Source: CBFGWV01 sp965652545 (GTDB taxonomy: Bacteria > Pseudomonadota > Gammaproteobacteria > Competibacterales > Competibacteraceae). Taken from it: a stretch of DNA of 64,000 bases. Every line of letters begins with the position of its first letter. The first letter of the stretch is position 1. Shown here in pieces: positions 44,715 through 53,426 of the stretch. A program made the position numbers and the translations under genes. The DNA lies in NCBI GenBank assembly GCA_965652545.1, contig CBFGWV010000002.1, positions 1-64,000 on the forward strand, written 5' to 3'. The notes beneath the pieces are model-generated. The model saw only the letters and a list, made by a program, of their open reading frames with translations. It did no database searches and was not told the origin of the DNA.

Positions 44715-44862
44715 TGTAGGAGCCCTGCCCTCAGGGCGATTGTCGGGTGTGGTACCGGAATCCCAAGATTGGTGCCGGGAGGCAGAGGGCGTCGCTCCGG
44801 GCGGCCAAGGGAAGGGGTCCCCGCCGATATCCGGCAATCGCCCTGAGGGCAGGGCTCCTACA
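44715..44862. repeat. REP pair in inverted orientation (BIME-like)
   Basis: Arms of 32 bp at 44715-44746 and 44831-44862 are inverted copies with one mismatch. Each begins TGTAGGAGCCCTGCCC and contains GCCCT/AGGGC dyad symmetry behind a GTAG head, the layout of REP sequences mobilised by REP-associated tyrosine transposases (RAYT). The 84-base centre has no open frame of note. With copy 2 of the palindromic repeat it fills the 420-base gap 44476-44895 between the EAL gene and pgi. No RAYT gene is in the window. Confidence 0.8.
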
Positions 44863-44895
44863 ATGCCCACTCAATGACCCCAATCAACCCCACCG

Positions 44896-46506
44896 TCAAA
44901 CCACCTCGCGCGAACCCGAGCGGAGTAACGCCACCCCCTGCGCCGCAGCCGGGTCCAGGCCGTCGCCACCCTCCCCCGCCAGCGCCGGTTCCACTTGCTT
45001 GGCAATGACTTTGCCGAGTTCCACCCCCCATTGATCGAAGGGGTTGTTGCCCCAGAGCACGGACTGGAGGAATACCTTGTGTTCGTAGGCGGCCAGCAGT
45101 GCGCCGAGCGTGTGCGGGTCGATGCGATCGAGAATCAGCAGAGAGCTGGGGCGGTTGCCGGGGCAGGCTCGGCTGTCGGCGATCCAGTCGGGGCAGTCCG
45201 GGTTTGCGGTCTTGACCTCATCGGCGTAACGACCGAATGCCAGGGCGGAGGCCTGGGCCAGGGCATTGGCCATCAAGCGTCGGTGATGCGGCAGTTTGGG
45301 ATCGGGGTCTTCGGCACAGAGAATGAAGTCGGCCGCGTGCGGGCGCAGCCCCTGGTGCAGAAGTTGGTAGTAGGCGTGTTGTCCGCTGTTGCCCAGCCCG
45401 CCCCAGAGCACCGGGCATGCGGCCTGGGTCAGGGGACGACCGTCGCGGTCGACGCCTTTGCCGTTGCTTTCCATTTCCAGTTGCTGGAGATAGTCGGGCA
45501 ACAGACCCAGACGCTCGTCGTAGCTGAGGATGGCGTGCGTGGTGGCGCCGAGCAGGTTGGTGTTCCAGACGCCGAGCATGGCCATGCGCCCAGGCAAGGT
45601 ATGCGCAACGGGCTGTGCCTGGACATGGCTGTCCATGGCGGCGGCACCGTCCAGGAAGGCGCGGAAGCGTGCGGGGCCGAGGCTCATCATGATGGGCAGA
45701 CCGATGACCGACCACACGGAATAACGCCCACCGACCCAGTCCCAGAAGCCGAAGCGGAGCTCCGGGTCGATGCCGAATTCGGCGACAGCCTTCAGGTTGG
45801 TGGACAAGGCGCAGAAATGGCGCCCGACGGCCGCCTCACCGAGCTTTTGGACCAGCCAGTCGCGAGCGGACTGGGCGTTGGTCAGGGTTTCGCCGGTGGT
45901 GAAGGTCTTGGAGGCGATGATGAACACGGTGCGGGCTGGGTGCAGGCCACGCAGGGTGCGGCGGAAATGCAGGGGATCGACACGGCTGAGGAAGCGCACC
46001 GTCGGGCCGTCCGCGTGCTCGGCCAGGGCATCACAGACCAGCTTGGGCCCGAGATCCGAGCCGCCGATGCCGATATTGACGACAGTGTCGATGGGCTCGC
46101 CGGTATAGCCGCGGTACGCGCCGGAACGCACCTGCTCGGCAAGGGCACTGGCGCGCTGGAGTTCGTCGTACACCTGGTCCATCACCGGTTCGGAATTGGT
46201 GGTGAAGCCGGCGTCGGCAGGTGCGCGCAAGGCCATGTGCAGTGCCGGGCGCCCCTCGCTGGTGTTGACGATCTCGCCGGCGAACAAGCGTTTGATCGCG
46301 CCATCCAGGTCGCTGGACCGGGCCACGGCGTCGAACGCCGCCAGCGCGGTGTCGTCCACACGCTGACGAGTGAAGTCCAACCGTATGCCCGCGCTCTTGC
46401 AGTGATAACGTTCGCACCGGCTTTGATCAGCTTCGAAAAGCTCGCGCAGGCTGATGGCAGACAGGCGGTTGGCTTCGTGCTGCAAGAGGTTCCAGTCGGC
46501 GGGCAT
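44896..46506 (-). CDS. pgi: Glucose-6-phosphate isomerase
   Basis: Pgi interconverts glucose 6-phosphate and fructose 6-phosphate. The 536-residue product has the SIS-fold signatures VNIGIGGSDLGPKLV near residue 143, FIIASKTFTTGETLTNA and FGFWDWVGGRYSVWSVIG. It also has the C-terminal signature GVELGKVIAKQVEPAL. The usual GTNGQH segment reads GLGNSGQHAYYQLLHQG, a small variation. It starts 20 bases after the methyltransferase gene, so both may be co-transcribed. Confidence 0.96.
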   Translation of the reverse strand: MPADWNLLQHEANRLSAISLRELFEADQSRCERYHCKSAGIRLDFTRQRVDDTALAAFDAVARSSDLDGAIKRLFAGEIVNTSEGRPALHMALRAPADAGFTTNSEPVMDQVYDELQRASALAEQVRSGAYRGYTGEPIDTVVNIGIGGSDLGPKLVCDALAEHADGPTVRFLSRVDPLHFRRTLRGLHPARTVFIIASKTFTTGETLTNAQSARDWLVQKLGEAAVGRHFCALSTNLKAVAEFGIDPELRFGFWDWVGGRYSVWSVIGLPIMMSLGPARFRAFLDGAAAMDSHVQAQPVAHTLPGRMAMLGVWNTNLLGATTHAILSYDERLGLLPDYLQQLEMESNGKGVDRDGRPLTQAACPVLWGGLGNSGQHAYYQLLHQGLRPHAADFILCAEDPDPKLPHHRRLMANALAQASALAFGRYADEVKTANPDCPDWIADSRACPGNRPSSLLILDRIDPHTLGALLAAYEHKVFLQSVLWGNNPFDQWGVELGKVIAKQVEPALAGEGGDGLDPAAAQGVALLRSGSREVV

Positions 46507-46526
46507 GTACGACTCCTTGATGGTGG

Positions 46527-47555
46527 TCAGTCCTGTGTGGCGCCGCGTCGCGAGCGCGCACGGCTGCTACGGGCGGCACCGACACCGCTGAGCAGGGCCC
46601 GCGCGCCGTCGGTTACCGCACCGATGTCCCGTACGATGGTTTCCAGCGCCGGTGGTTCGCCGGCGGGGACGGAATCCAGTGCCTCACGCATGGCCTTGAC
46701 GTGCTCGGGAGAGGTGCCGCAGCAGCCGCCGATGATGCGTGCCCCGGCATCGCGCACCAGTGCGGCATAGCGGCCCATGAGCTCGGGGGTGCCGTTGTAG
46801 CGGATGGCCCCGTCGATGAACTCGGGTATGCCGCAGTTGGCCTTGGCGACCAGCACGGCCTCCGGGTTGGCGCGCGCCATGCCCAGGATACTGGCGACGA
46901 CCTCAGGGGCACCGACGCCGCAGTTGGTGCCGCAGGCGTCCGGATGGGGGTGGTGCTCGGCACAGAAGCGCGCAAAGCCCTCGGGCGTGACGCCCATCAT
47001 GGTCCTCCCGGCGGTGTCGAAGCTCACCGTGCAGACCACCGGCAGCCCGGTGGCCGCCGCCCCTTCCAGGGCGCAGGCGACCTCCTGCTCGGAGGACATG
47101 GTTTCGATCCACAGGACATCGGCACCGCCGCGGGCCAGGCTTTCGGCTTGGGCGCGGAAGGCTGCGATCGCGGTGGCGTCGGTGAGTTTGCCCATGGGCT
47201 CGAACAACTCGCCGGTGGGGCCGATCGACCCGCCGACGATGACATCGCGGCCGGAACGGTCGGCAACACCGCGGGCGATGCGCGCCGCCGCTTCGTTGAG
47301 TTCACCGACCCGATGTTCGGCCTTGTGCAGGGCCAGACGAAAGCTGTTGCCACCAAAACTGTTGGTCAGCACGATGTCCGAGCCGGCATCGACGAACAAC
47401 TGATGCAAGGTCTCGATTCGCTCGGGGTGGTCCACATTCCAGAATTCCGGCGGGTCCCCGGACTGGAGGCCCATGGCGAAAAGCGTGGTTCCGGTGGCGC
47501 CGTCGGCCAGCAAGACCCCTTTTTCGGCCAGCAAGCGGGTGAAACGATTCGTCAT
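46527..47555 (-). CDS. Homocysteine S-methyltransferase family, probable betaine-homocysteine type
   Basis: A 342-residue TIM-barrel methyltransferase. The zinc ligands are in ACGTNCGVG (Cys about 208) and IIGGCCGTSPEH (two Cys near 275). The N-terminus RFTRLLAEKGVLLADGATGT and SFDTAGRTMMGVTPEG resemble the alphaproteobacterial betaine-homocysteine methyltransferases, which use glycine betaine to make methionine and dimethylglycine. S-methylmethionine is the alternative donor. Choline and betaine genes elsewhere in the window favour the first reading. Confidence 0.75.
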   Translation of the reverse strand: MTNRFTRLLAEKGVLLADGATGTTLFAMGLQSGDPPEFWNVDHPERIETLHQLFVDAGSDIVLTNSFGGNSFRLALHKAEHRVGELNEAAARIARGVADRSGRDVIVGGSIGPTGELFEPMGKLTDATAIAAFRAQAESLARGGADVLWIETMSSEQEVACALEGAAATGLPVVCTVSFDTAGRTMMGVTPEGFARFCAEHHPHPDACGTNCGVGAPEVVASILGMARANPEAVLVAKANCGIPEFIDGAIRYNGTPELMGRYAALVRDAGARIIGGCCGTSPEHVKAMREALDSVPAGEPPALETIVRDIGAVTDGARALLSGVGAARSSRARSRRGATQD

Positions 47556-47640
47556 CGACGAGCTCCAGGCATTGGTCGGTCAGGGGCAGCATTCTGGCCC
47601 AGGGCAGACGGCGGGGCCAGTACATAACCGCTACGCGGTT

Positions 47641-47714
47641 GGTTTTAAGTTTAAGGTTTTAAGTTTTAGGTTCTGGTGGGTAATCTCAATGACTTAAAAC
47701 TTAAAACTTAAAAC
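47641..47714. repeat. AT-rich heptamer repeats forming an inverted repeat
   Basis: An AT-rich patch in GC-rich surroundings. The left part (47641-47670) consists of four GTTTTAAG-like units; the right part (47693-47714) is three exact CTTAAAA-type units in the opposite sense. The two can pair over about 22 bases. It lies between the methyltransferase start and the ABC operon end, so it may close the latter's transcript. Confidence 0.6.
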
Positions 47715-47719
47715 GCCCC

Positions 47720-48484
47720 CTACAACCTCGGCACCGCCTCGACCAGCCGCCGGGTCTGCGGATGTGTCGGATTGGCGTAAACGGCCGACGGTGCGCCGTG
47801 CTCGACGATGCGACCGCCGTCCATCACCGCGACGGTGTCGCAAAGGAACTCGACAGCGGCCAGGTCGTGGGCGATGAACAGGTAAGCCAGGCCAAGCTGT
47901 GATTGCAGGTCTTTGAGAAGGTTGAGGATCTGCGCCTGTACCGAGACGTCCAGCGCACTGACGGGTTCATCCAGGATCAAGCACTGCGGCGAGACGGCCA
48001 GGGCGCGGGCGATGCCGATGCGCTGGCGTTGTCCGCCGCTGAAGGCGTGCGGGTGGCGGTCCAACTGGTCTGCGTCCAGGCCCACCTGGGCCATGAGTTC
48101 GGCGCAGCGTGCACGGCGTGCGGCACGACCGAGCTGCGGCGCATGCAGCCGCAGCGGTTCGGACAGGGATTGCGCTACGGTCATGCGCGGGTTGAGGGCG
48201 CCGGAGACATCCTGAAAGACCATCTGTAACCGCTGCGCCCACGGCCGCCGCTGACGGCGACTCAGGTGATCGATACGCTGGCCGTCGTAGATCACGCGGC
48301 CGGAGGCGGCCGGAGTCAGCCCCATGATGGCCATGGCGAGGGTGGTTTTCCCCGACCCGGACGCACCGACCACACCCAACGCCTCACCGCGCGCCAGGCT
48401 CAAGGAGGCCTGGTGCACGGCCGGTGCCACCGCGCCAGGGTACTGTACGGAGAGTGACTCGACAGCCAGCAGCGGTGGATTCAT
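47720..48484 (-). CDS. Oligopeptide-type ABC transporter, ATPase 2
   Basis: A 254-residue ABC ATPase of the DppF/OppF class, with Walker A GASGSGKTT near residue 40, Q-loop FQDVSGALNPRMTV, signature FSGGQRQR and Walker B CLILDEP. These ATPases drive import of peptides or other small solutes. It is the last gene of a run of seven overlapping genes and its start overlaps the stop of the partner ATPase (ATGA). The short form resembles the second half of YejF split into a separate gene. Confidence 0.9.
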   Translation of the reverse strand: MNPPLLAVESLSVQYPGAVAPAVHQASLSLARGEALGVVGASGSGKTTLAMAIMGLTPAASGRVIYDGQRIDHLSRRQRRPWAQRLQMVFQDVSGALNPRMTVAQSLSEPLRLHAPQLGRAARRARCAELMAQVGLDADQLDRHPHAFSGGQRQRIGIARALAVSPQCLILDEPVSALDVSVQAQILNLLKDLQSQLGLAYLFIAHDLAAVEFLCDTVAVMDGGRIVEHGAPSAVYANPTHPQTRRLVEAVPRL

Positions 48485-49290
48485 GGCATGTCCAGGCCGG
48501 TGGCCAGGCGGTCCCGTCGCTCGCCCAGCCGAGGAATACACGCCAGCAGGCGGCGGGTGTAGGCATGTTGCGGTTGATGCAGAATCTGCGCGGTATCGCC
48601 CTGCTCCACCAACCGGCCCTGGTGCATGACCAGCGTGCGCCGGGCGAAACCGGATACCAGGGCCAGGTTGTGCGTGATCAACAGCACTGCCAAGCCGGTG
48701 TCGGCTTGCAGGTGTTTGAGCAAAGCCATGATCTCCGCCTGGACGGGCGTATCCAGCGCGGTGGTGGGTTCGTCCGCCACCAGCAACCGGGGCTGCCCGG
48801 CCAGGGCAAGCGCAATGCCGATGCGCTGCTGCTGCCCGCCGCTGAACTGGTGCGGGTAATGGCGGTGCCGGCGTGCAGGGTCGGGAATGCCGACACGTGC
48901 CAGTTCCGTCACCGCGGCCTCGCGCACCTGACGCTCGGCGGGCCGATGGATGCGAATGACCTCTGCGAGCTGGTCGCCGACGCTGAACACCGGGTCCAGC
49001 GACGCGGTCGGGTCCTGGAAAACGTAGCCGATACCCGCGCCACGCAGCGTCTGCAGCGCTTTGCCGCTCATCGTATTGACGGGCGTGCCGTCGAAGCGGA
49101 TCTCACCGGACACGCGGCTGCCTTGCGGCAGGAGCCGGGCCAGGGCCAGGGCGGTGAGGCTCTTGCCCGAGCCGGACTCGCCGACCAGGGCGATGGGTTC
49201 GCCCGCGGCGATGTTGAAACTCACCCCGTCCACGACGGGGTTGTCGCCGAAGTCGATCGTCAAACCGTCGACATCCACCAGGGCGCTCAT
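48481..49290 (-). CDS. Oligopeptide-type ABC transporter, ATPase 1
   Basis: A 269-residue ABC ATPase of the DppD/OppD class, with Walker A GESGSGKSL near residue 36, Q-loop FQDPTASLDPVFSV, signature FSGGQQQR and Walker B LLVADEP. It forms a heterodimer with the next ATPase. Its start overlaps the stop of the upstream permease gene and its stop overlaps the start of ATPase 2. Confidence 0.92.
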   Translation of the reverse strand: MSALVDVDGLTIDFGDNPVVDGVSFNIAAGEPIALVGESGSGKSLTALALARLLPQGSRVSGEIRFDGTPVNTMSGKALQTLRGAGIGYVFQDPTASLDPVFSVGDQLAEVIRIHRPAERQVREAAVTELARVGIPDPARRHRHYPHQFSGGQQQRIGIALALAGQPRLLVADEPTTALDTPVQAEIMALLKHLQADTGLAVLLITHNLALVSGFARRTLVMHQGRLVEQGDTAQILHQPQHAYTRRLLACIPRLGERRDRLATGLDMP

Positions 49291-50342
49291 GGTCGCGGGT
49301 CTCCCTGACCCATGCGCGGGTCGACATGGTCGCGCAACGCATCGCCCAGGACATTGAAGGCGACGACCGTAGTGAAAATGGCGATGCCCGGTGCCATCAG
49401 CCACCACAGCCCGAGCATGAATACGCGCATGTCCTCCTGCGTCTGGCCGAGCATCAGACCCCAGGAGGACTGCGGCTCCTGGATCCCCAGCCCGAGAAAG
49501 CTCAAGGCCGCCTCGCCCAGCACGTAGCCGGGAATGCTCAATGTTCCGGCGACCAGCAGATAACTGGCGATGTTGGGCAGGAAATGCAGGCGCAGGATGG
49601 CCCAGTGCGACTGCCCCATGGCCTCGGCGGCCCGAACATAGGCGCGCTGGCGCAGGGACAGGGCGATGCCGCGGACAATACGCGCCGTCGGTGCCCAGCC
49701 GATCATCGCCAGGATCACCACGATCAGTCCGTACATTTGGGCCGAGTCGAAATGCGGCGCAAGACTGCCGCGCAAGGCCAACAGCAGGTACAGCCCCGGC
49801 ACCGCCATCAGGAACTCCACGCTGCGCATGAGAATGAAGTCCACCCAACCGCCGAAGTAGCCGGCCAGCCCGCCGACCAGGAAGCCCAGGCTCAAAGTAA
49901 TGGCAATGCCGATCAGGCCGATGCTCAGCGAAACGCGCGCACCGTACAGCAGGCGGGTGAACACATCGCGCCCCGTGGCATCGGCACCCAACAGGTAGAT
50001 GCGCTCCGCCGGGTCCGCCGGCTGGAACAGCTTGGTACGCCAGTTCAGACCTAACCAGGAGTACGGCGCGACGGTGGCGAACCAGTCCACACCTACGCTG
50101 CGATCGCCCACCGGGGCGTAGTCCGCGGCGGCGCGGTCCACGGCCCGATACACCCGCGCCTCCAGGCCACTGTCGCCCCACACCCAGCCGCTGGGCGGGT
50201 GATAGGCATGCGGCAAGCTTTGCTCGGCCGGACCGTAGGGTGAGAGAAACGGTGCCGCCAGCGCCGCCAAGTAGAGCACGGCCAGGACGATGCCGCTGAC
50301 CAGCGCCGCCGGGCGCGACCAGAAGCGGCGCTTGCGGCTCAT
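49287..50342 (-). CDS. Oligopeptide-type ABC transporter, permease 2 (YejE/DppC-like)
   Basis: A 351-residue inner-membrane permease with an N-terminal helix, a long periplasmic insert (about residues 45-115, as in YejE) and five C-terminal helices. The EAA loop is YVRAAEAMGQSHWAILRLHFLPNI. The order substrate-binding protein, YejB-like, YejE-like, ATPases matches the YejABEF importer. Start and stop both overlap neighbours by four bases. Confidence 0.9.
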   Translation of the reverse strand: MSRKRRFWSRPAALVSGIVLAVLYLAALAAPFLSPYGPAEQSLPHAYHPPSGWVWGDSGLEARVYRAVDRAAADYAPVGDRSVGVDWFATVAPYSWLGLNWRTKLFQPADPAERIYLLGADATGRDVFTRLLYGARVSLSIGLIGIAITLSLGFLVGGLAGYFGGWVDFILMRSVEFLMAVPGLYLLLALRGSLAPHFDSAQMYGLIVVILAMIGWAPTARIVRGIALSLRQRAYVRAAEAMGQSHWAILRLHFLPNIASYLLVAGTLSIPGYVLGEAALSFLGLGIQEPQSSWGLMLGQTQEDMRVFMLGLWWLMAPGIAIFTTVVAFNVLGDALRDHVDPRMGQGDPRP

Positions 50343-51358
50343 CGTGACGCCCCATGACGGATACGCGGGTCGACCACCGCCAGAAGGATATCGGCGATGA
50401 GATTACCGACCACCAGCATGAGACTGGCGATGAGCACGGCGGCCATTACCACGAAGGGGTCCTGTTGCAGAAACGCCTGGAACAGCAACTGGCCCAAACC
50501 CGGATAGTTCATCACGTTCTCCACCAGCAAGGCCCCGGACAGCAGCATCGACAAGGCGAAACCCAGCGTGGTGATCATGGGGTTCAAGGCATTGCGCAGC
50601 ACGTGCTTGAACAGGATGCGCCGCTCGGACAGGCCGCGGGCGCGGGCGGCGAGGACGAAATCCGAATGGAGAAAGTCCATCGTCTGCGCACGCATGACAC
50701 GCAGCAGGCCGGCCAGGCTGCCCAGCGCCAGCACGGTGGCGGGCAGGATGAGGTGGTGAAGGAAGTCCAGGACCTGCGTGGCCGGTGGCAGATAGGCATG
50801 GTCGATGGCCGTCATCCCGCCGACCGGAAACCAGCCCGAGCGCGCGGCCAGGAACACCGCCAGCAAGGCCAGCACGAACTCGGGTACTGACAAGGCCACA
50901 TAGGCCAGGGTGTTGGCGCCGCGGTTCATCCAGCCCCCGTAGCGCGCCGCCAGCAGCCCTAGCGGAATGGCCAGCAGCCAACTGGCCAGCAATGCAGCCA
51001 CCGCCAGCCCCAGTGTGGCCGGCACGCGGGTGGCCAGCAGTTCCGATACCGGCAGTTTGTAGGTCCAGGAGTAACCGAAATCCGGCCCGAAGACCCACCG
51101 GCTGCCGCCATCGGGCGTGGACGCCATGCGCACCGGCGAGATGTTCGCCAGCCAGCGCAGGTACTGGGTGGTCCAGGGTTGGTCCAAGCCGAAGCGCGCC
51201 TCGACCTCGGCGATGTACTCGGCCGGTATTTCCGGGTCGGCCCGCGCCGCGGTCAGAAAGTCCCCGGGTGTCAGACGCAGCAGTAGAAACACCAGAAAGG
51301 TCAGGGCCAGCACCAGCGGTATGGCGGTGGCGAGGCGGCGGACGATCATGCCGATCAT
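50339..51358 (-). CDS. Oligopeptide-type ABC transporter, permease 1 (YejB/DppB-like)
   Basis: A 339-residue permease with six helices and an insert of YejB type (about residues 35-100, including RFGLDQPWTTQYLRWL). The EAA loop is FVLAARARGLSERRILFKHVLRNAL. The ATG at 51358 has GGAGG seven bases upstream and overlaps the stop of the binding-protein gene; a second ATG nine bases on is less well placed. Confidence 0.9.
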   Translation of the reverse strand: MIGMIVRRLATAIPLVLALTFLVFLLLRLTPGDFLTAARADPEIPAEYIAEVEARFGLDQPWTTQYLRWLANISPVRMASTPDGGSRWVFGPDFGYSWTYKLPVSELLATRVPATLGLAVAALLASWLLAIPLGLLAARYGGWMNRGANTLAYVALSVPEFVLALLAVFLAARSGWFPVGGMTAIDHAYLPPATQVLDFLHHLILPATVLALGSLAGLLRVMRAQTMDFLHSDFVLAARARGLSERRILFKHVLRNALNPMITTLGFALSMLLSGALLVENVMNYPGLGQLLFQAFLQQDPFVVMAAVLIASLMLVVGNLIADILLAVVDPRIRHGASR

Positions 51359-53130
51359 GGCGGCGCCTCCGTGGTCCACAGCTCGGCGATGTTCCAGGCG
51401 ATCGGCCCGCCTGGCGGTATGCGCAGGTTGCGCCACTCGTTGCCGATACCGCCGTAGGCGGTCGGGGTGACCAGGAACAGCAGCGGCAACTGCTCGGCGA
51501 AGATGGCCTGAATCTCATGTACCAGGCGCACACGCTCGGCAGGGTCCAGCGCCTGCTCTTGAGCGTCCATCAAGGCGTCTATCCTCGCCTCCCATTCGGT
51601 GGCCGGCGCCGATTGGTTGGGATACCAGACGTGCAGCCGGCCATCGCTGCGGTAGATCGCTTTGCCGCCGGAGGGGTCGCCGCCACCGGTAAGCCCAAGG
51701 ATGGCGGCATCGTAGTCGAAGCGCTTGCTGGTGAGATCGACCAGTGTGCCGAAGTCGACGAAACGCAGGGTGACATCGATACCCAACGCGCGGCAGCCCT
51801 CCTGGAAGGCGGTGACCAACGCGGTGGCACGCTGGCTGCCCTCGTAGGCCAGCAGTTCGAAGGCGACACGGTTGCCTTCGCGATCCTCCAGTTGCCCGGC
51901 TGCGTTCCAGGTGAAGCCCGACTCGGCCAATGCGGCGCGTGCGCGGTCCGGGTTGTAGCGGTAACGGCGCACATCGGGGTTGTGCCAGCGCGGGTTGCCG
52001 GGGCTGATCATCGAGTCCAGCGGTTTGCCGCGTCCGAAATACACCGCATCGATCAAGCCCTCGCGATCCAGCCCCCAGAGCATGGCGCGGCGGAAGTTCA
52101 CATCGGTGAACCAGGCCAGCTTGTGCGGCGCCAGGTAAGGTTTGCCGGCATCGTTGCTCTCGGGGTTCTGGTTGAACCAGATAAAGCCGATGCCGGTGTC
52201 CGGCCCTTGCTCGTACACGGTGAAGTCATAGGTGTCTTCAGCAGCGGTCACCCAGGCAACATCGCCTACCGAGACGGTGGCGGTGTCGGTCAGGCCGGTG
52301 GCGAACAACACCGTCTCGGTATTGGCATTGGCGACGAAGCGGACGATCAAGCTGTCGATATAGGGCAGGCGCTGCCCGGCACGATCCTCGCGCCAGTAAT
52401 GCGGGTTCGGAACCAGAGTCATGCGCTCGCCGGGGCGGAACTCCAGCAAGCGGAACGGCCCACTGCCGACCAGGGTGGCCGGCTCGCGAATGGCGGTCGA
52501 CAGACTCCAGGCCTCGATCAGGCGACCGTTCTCCAGCGCATCCCGTAGCTTGTGCGCCGGCAGAATGTTGATCGAGGCCAGGTCGTACTCCAGCGGCGCA
52601 TAAGGGACGACCGTCTCCACCACCACCGTGTCATCGTCCGGTGCCCGATAACGCAGCCGCTCGCCGCCGATGGTCAACTGCTGCTTGTAGCGATTGGGCA
52701 CGCGCTCGTCGAAGATCGCATTCAGGGTGAACATCACATCGCGGCTGGTCAGCGGCTCCCCGTCGCTCCAGCGCAGGCCACGGCGCAGCCGCAGCGTCAG
52801 CACGCGGCCCCCATCGCTGCGCACCCAATCGCGCGCCAGGCCGGGGACGACCTCGCCATCGGTCGGGTCGACGTTGGTGAGCGCGGCCATCAACAAGCCT
52901 ACCGTGCGGCTGCTGTAGATGTCCTCGACGGCCAGCGGATTGAACGTCCGCGGGGGTTGGCCCATGGACTGGATGAAGCGCCCACCGTGCCGGCCCGGCG
53001 GTGCGTCCAGGATGTCCATGTCCAGCGGACGTGGCGGGTCGCTGCGCGGCGGCAGCGTCGCCTGCTCGCAGGCCGACAGCCACAGCGCGGGAAGTATCGC
53101 CAGGACACGACACCACCGCACGGGGGTCAT
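51355..53130 (-). CDS. Extracellular solute-binding protein, family 5 (YejA-like lipoprotein)
   Basis: A 591-residue binding protein for peptides or similar solutes. The signal peptide ends in the lipobox LSAC (Cys21), so it is a lipoprotein. Family features include GGRFIQSMGQPPRTFNPL, LRRGLRWSDGEPLTSRDVMFT and GFIWFNQNPESN. The length and the permease types next to it match the YejA class. Substrate is unknown. It is flanked by a DUF4124 gene and the permeases, all with ATGA overlaps. Confidence 0.9.
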   Translation of the reverse strand: MTPVRWCRVLAILPALWLSACEQATLPPRSDPPRPLDMDILDAPPGRHGGRFIQSMGQPPRTFNPLAVEDIYSSRTVGLLMAALTNVDPTDGEVVPGLARDWVRSDGGRVLTLRLRRGLRWSDGEPLTSRDVMFTLNAIFDERVPNRYKQQLTIGGERLRYRAPDDDTVVVETVVPYAPLEYDLASINILPAHKLRDALENGRLIEAWSLSTAIREPATLVGSGPFRLLEFRPGERMTLVPNPHYWREDRAGQRLPYIDSLIVRFVANANTETVLFATGLTDTATVSVGDVAWVTAAEDTYDFTVYEQGPDTGIGFIWFNQNPESNDAGKPYLAPHKLAWFTDVNFRRAMLWGLDREGLIDAVYFGRGKPLDSMISPGNPRWHNPDVRRYRYNPDRARAALAESGFTWNAAGQLEDREGNRVAFELLAYEGSQRATALVTAFQEGCRALGIDVTLRFVDFGTLVDLTSKRFDYDAAILGLTGGGDPSGGKAIYRSDGRLHVWYPNQSAPATEWEARIDALMDAQEQALDPAERVRLVHEIQAIFAEQLPLLFLVTPTAYGGIGNEWRNLRIPPGGPIAWNIAELWTTEAPP

Positions 53131-53426
53131 TCGTCCTTGGGCGCGATGGCGGGCACCACGTTGGTATCCAGGGGGATGGTCAACGTCTCGTACTCACCTT
53201 GGGCCGGCGGGGTGTCGGAGACCTGCCAACGCCCCTGCGCGTCCTGCCAGCGGTATAGGATGCGGCTGGACGGCGTGGCGGCCGGCAGGGTCTGGAGGTA
53301 CGGCTTGACGAACGCCGGTGCCGATTGCGGGCGCCACCACCAGTACGCGACCAGCGCCAGGGCCAGTACGAGGATGAGCACCAACAGCGCCGTCACCGTG
53401 GCGCCGCGCTGCCGCCCCGCCCTCAT
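53127..53426 (-). CDS. Small membrane protein with DUF4124 domain
   Basis: A 99-residue protein with one N-terminal membrane helix (VTALLVLILVLALALVAYWWW, about residues 10-30) and a DUF4124 unit (ILYRWQDAQGRWQVSDTPP). The C-terminal part should face the periplasm. It is embedded in the transporter operon, with four-base overlaps on both sides, so it may accompany the transporter or the acyltransferase. No function is known for the domain. Confidence 0.8.
   Translation of the reverse strand: MRAGRQRGATVTALLVLILVLALALVAYWWWRPQSAPAFVKPYLQTLPAATPSSRILYRWQDAQGRWQVSDTPPAQGEYETLTIPLDTNVVPAIAPKDE

Noticed and set aside
48481..50355. 624-codon reading through permease 2 into ATPase 1
   Set aside because: Only its last 269 codons (from 49290) are real, matching ATPase 1; the rest is out of frame with the YejE-like permease.
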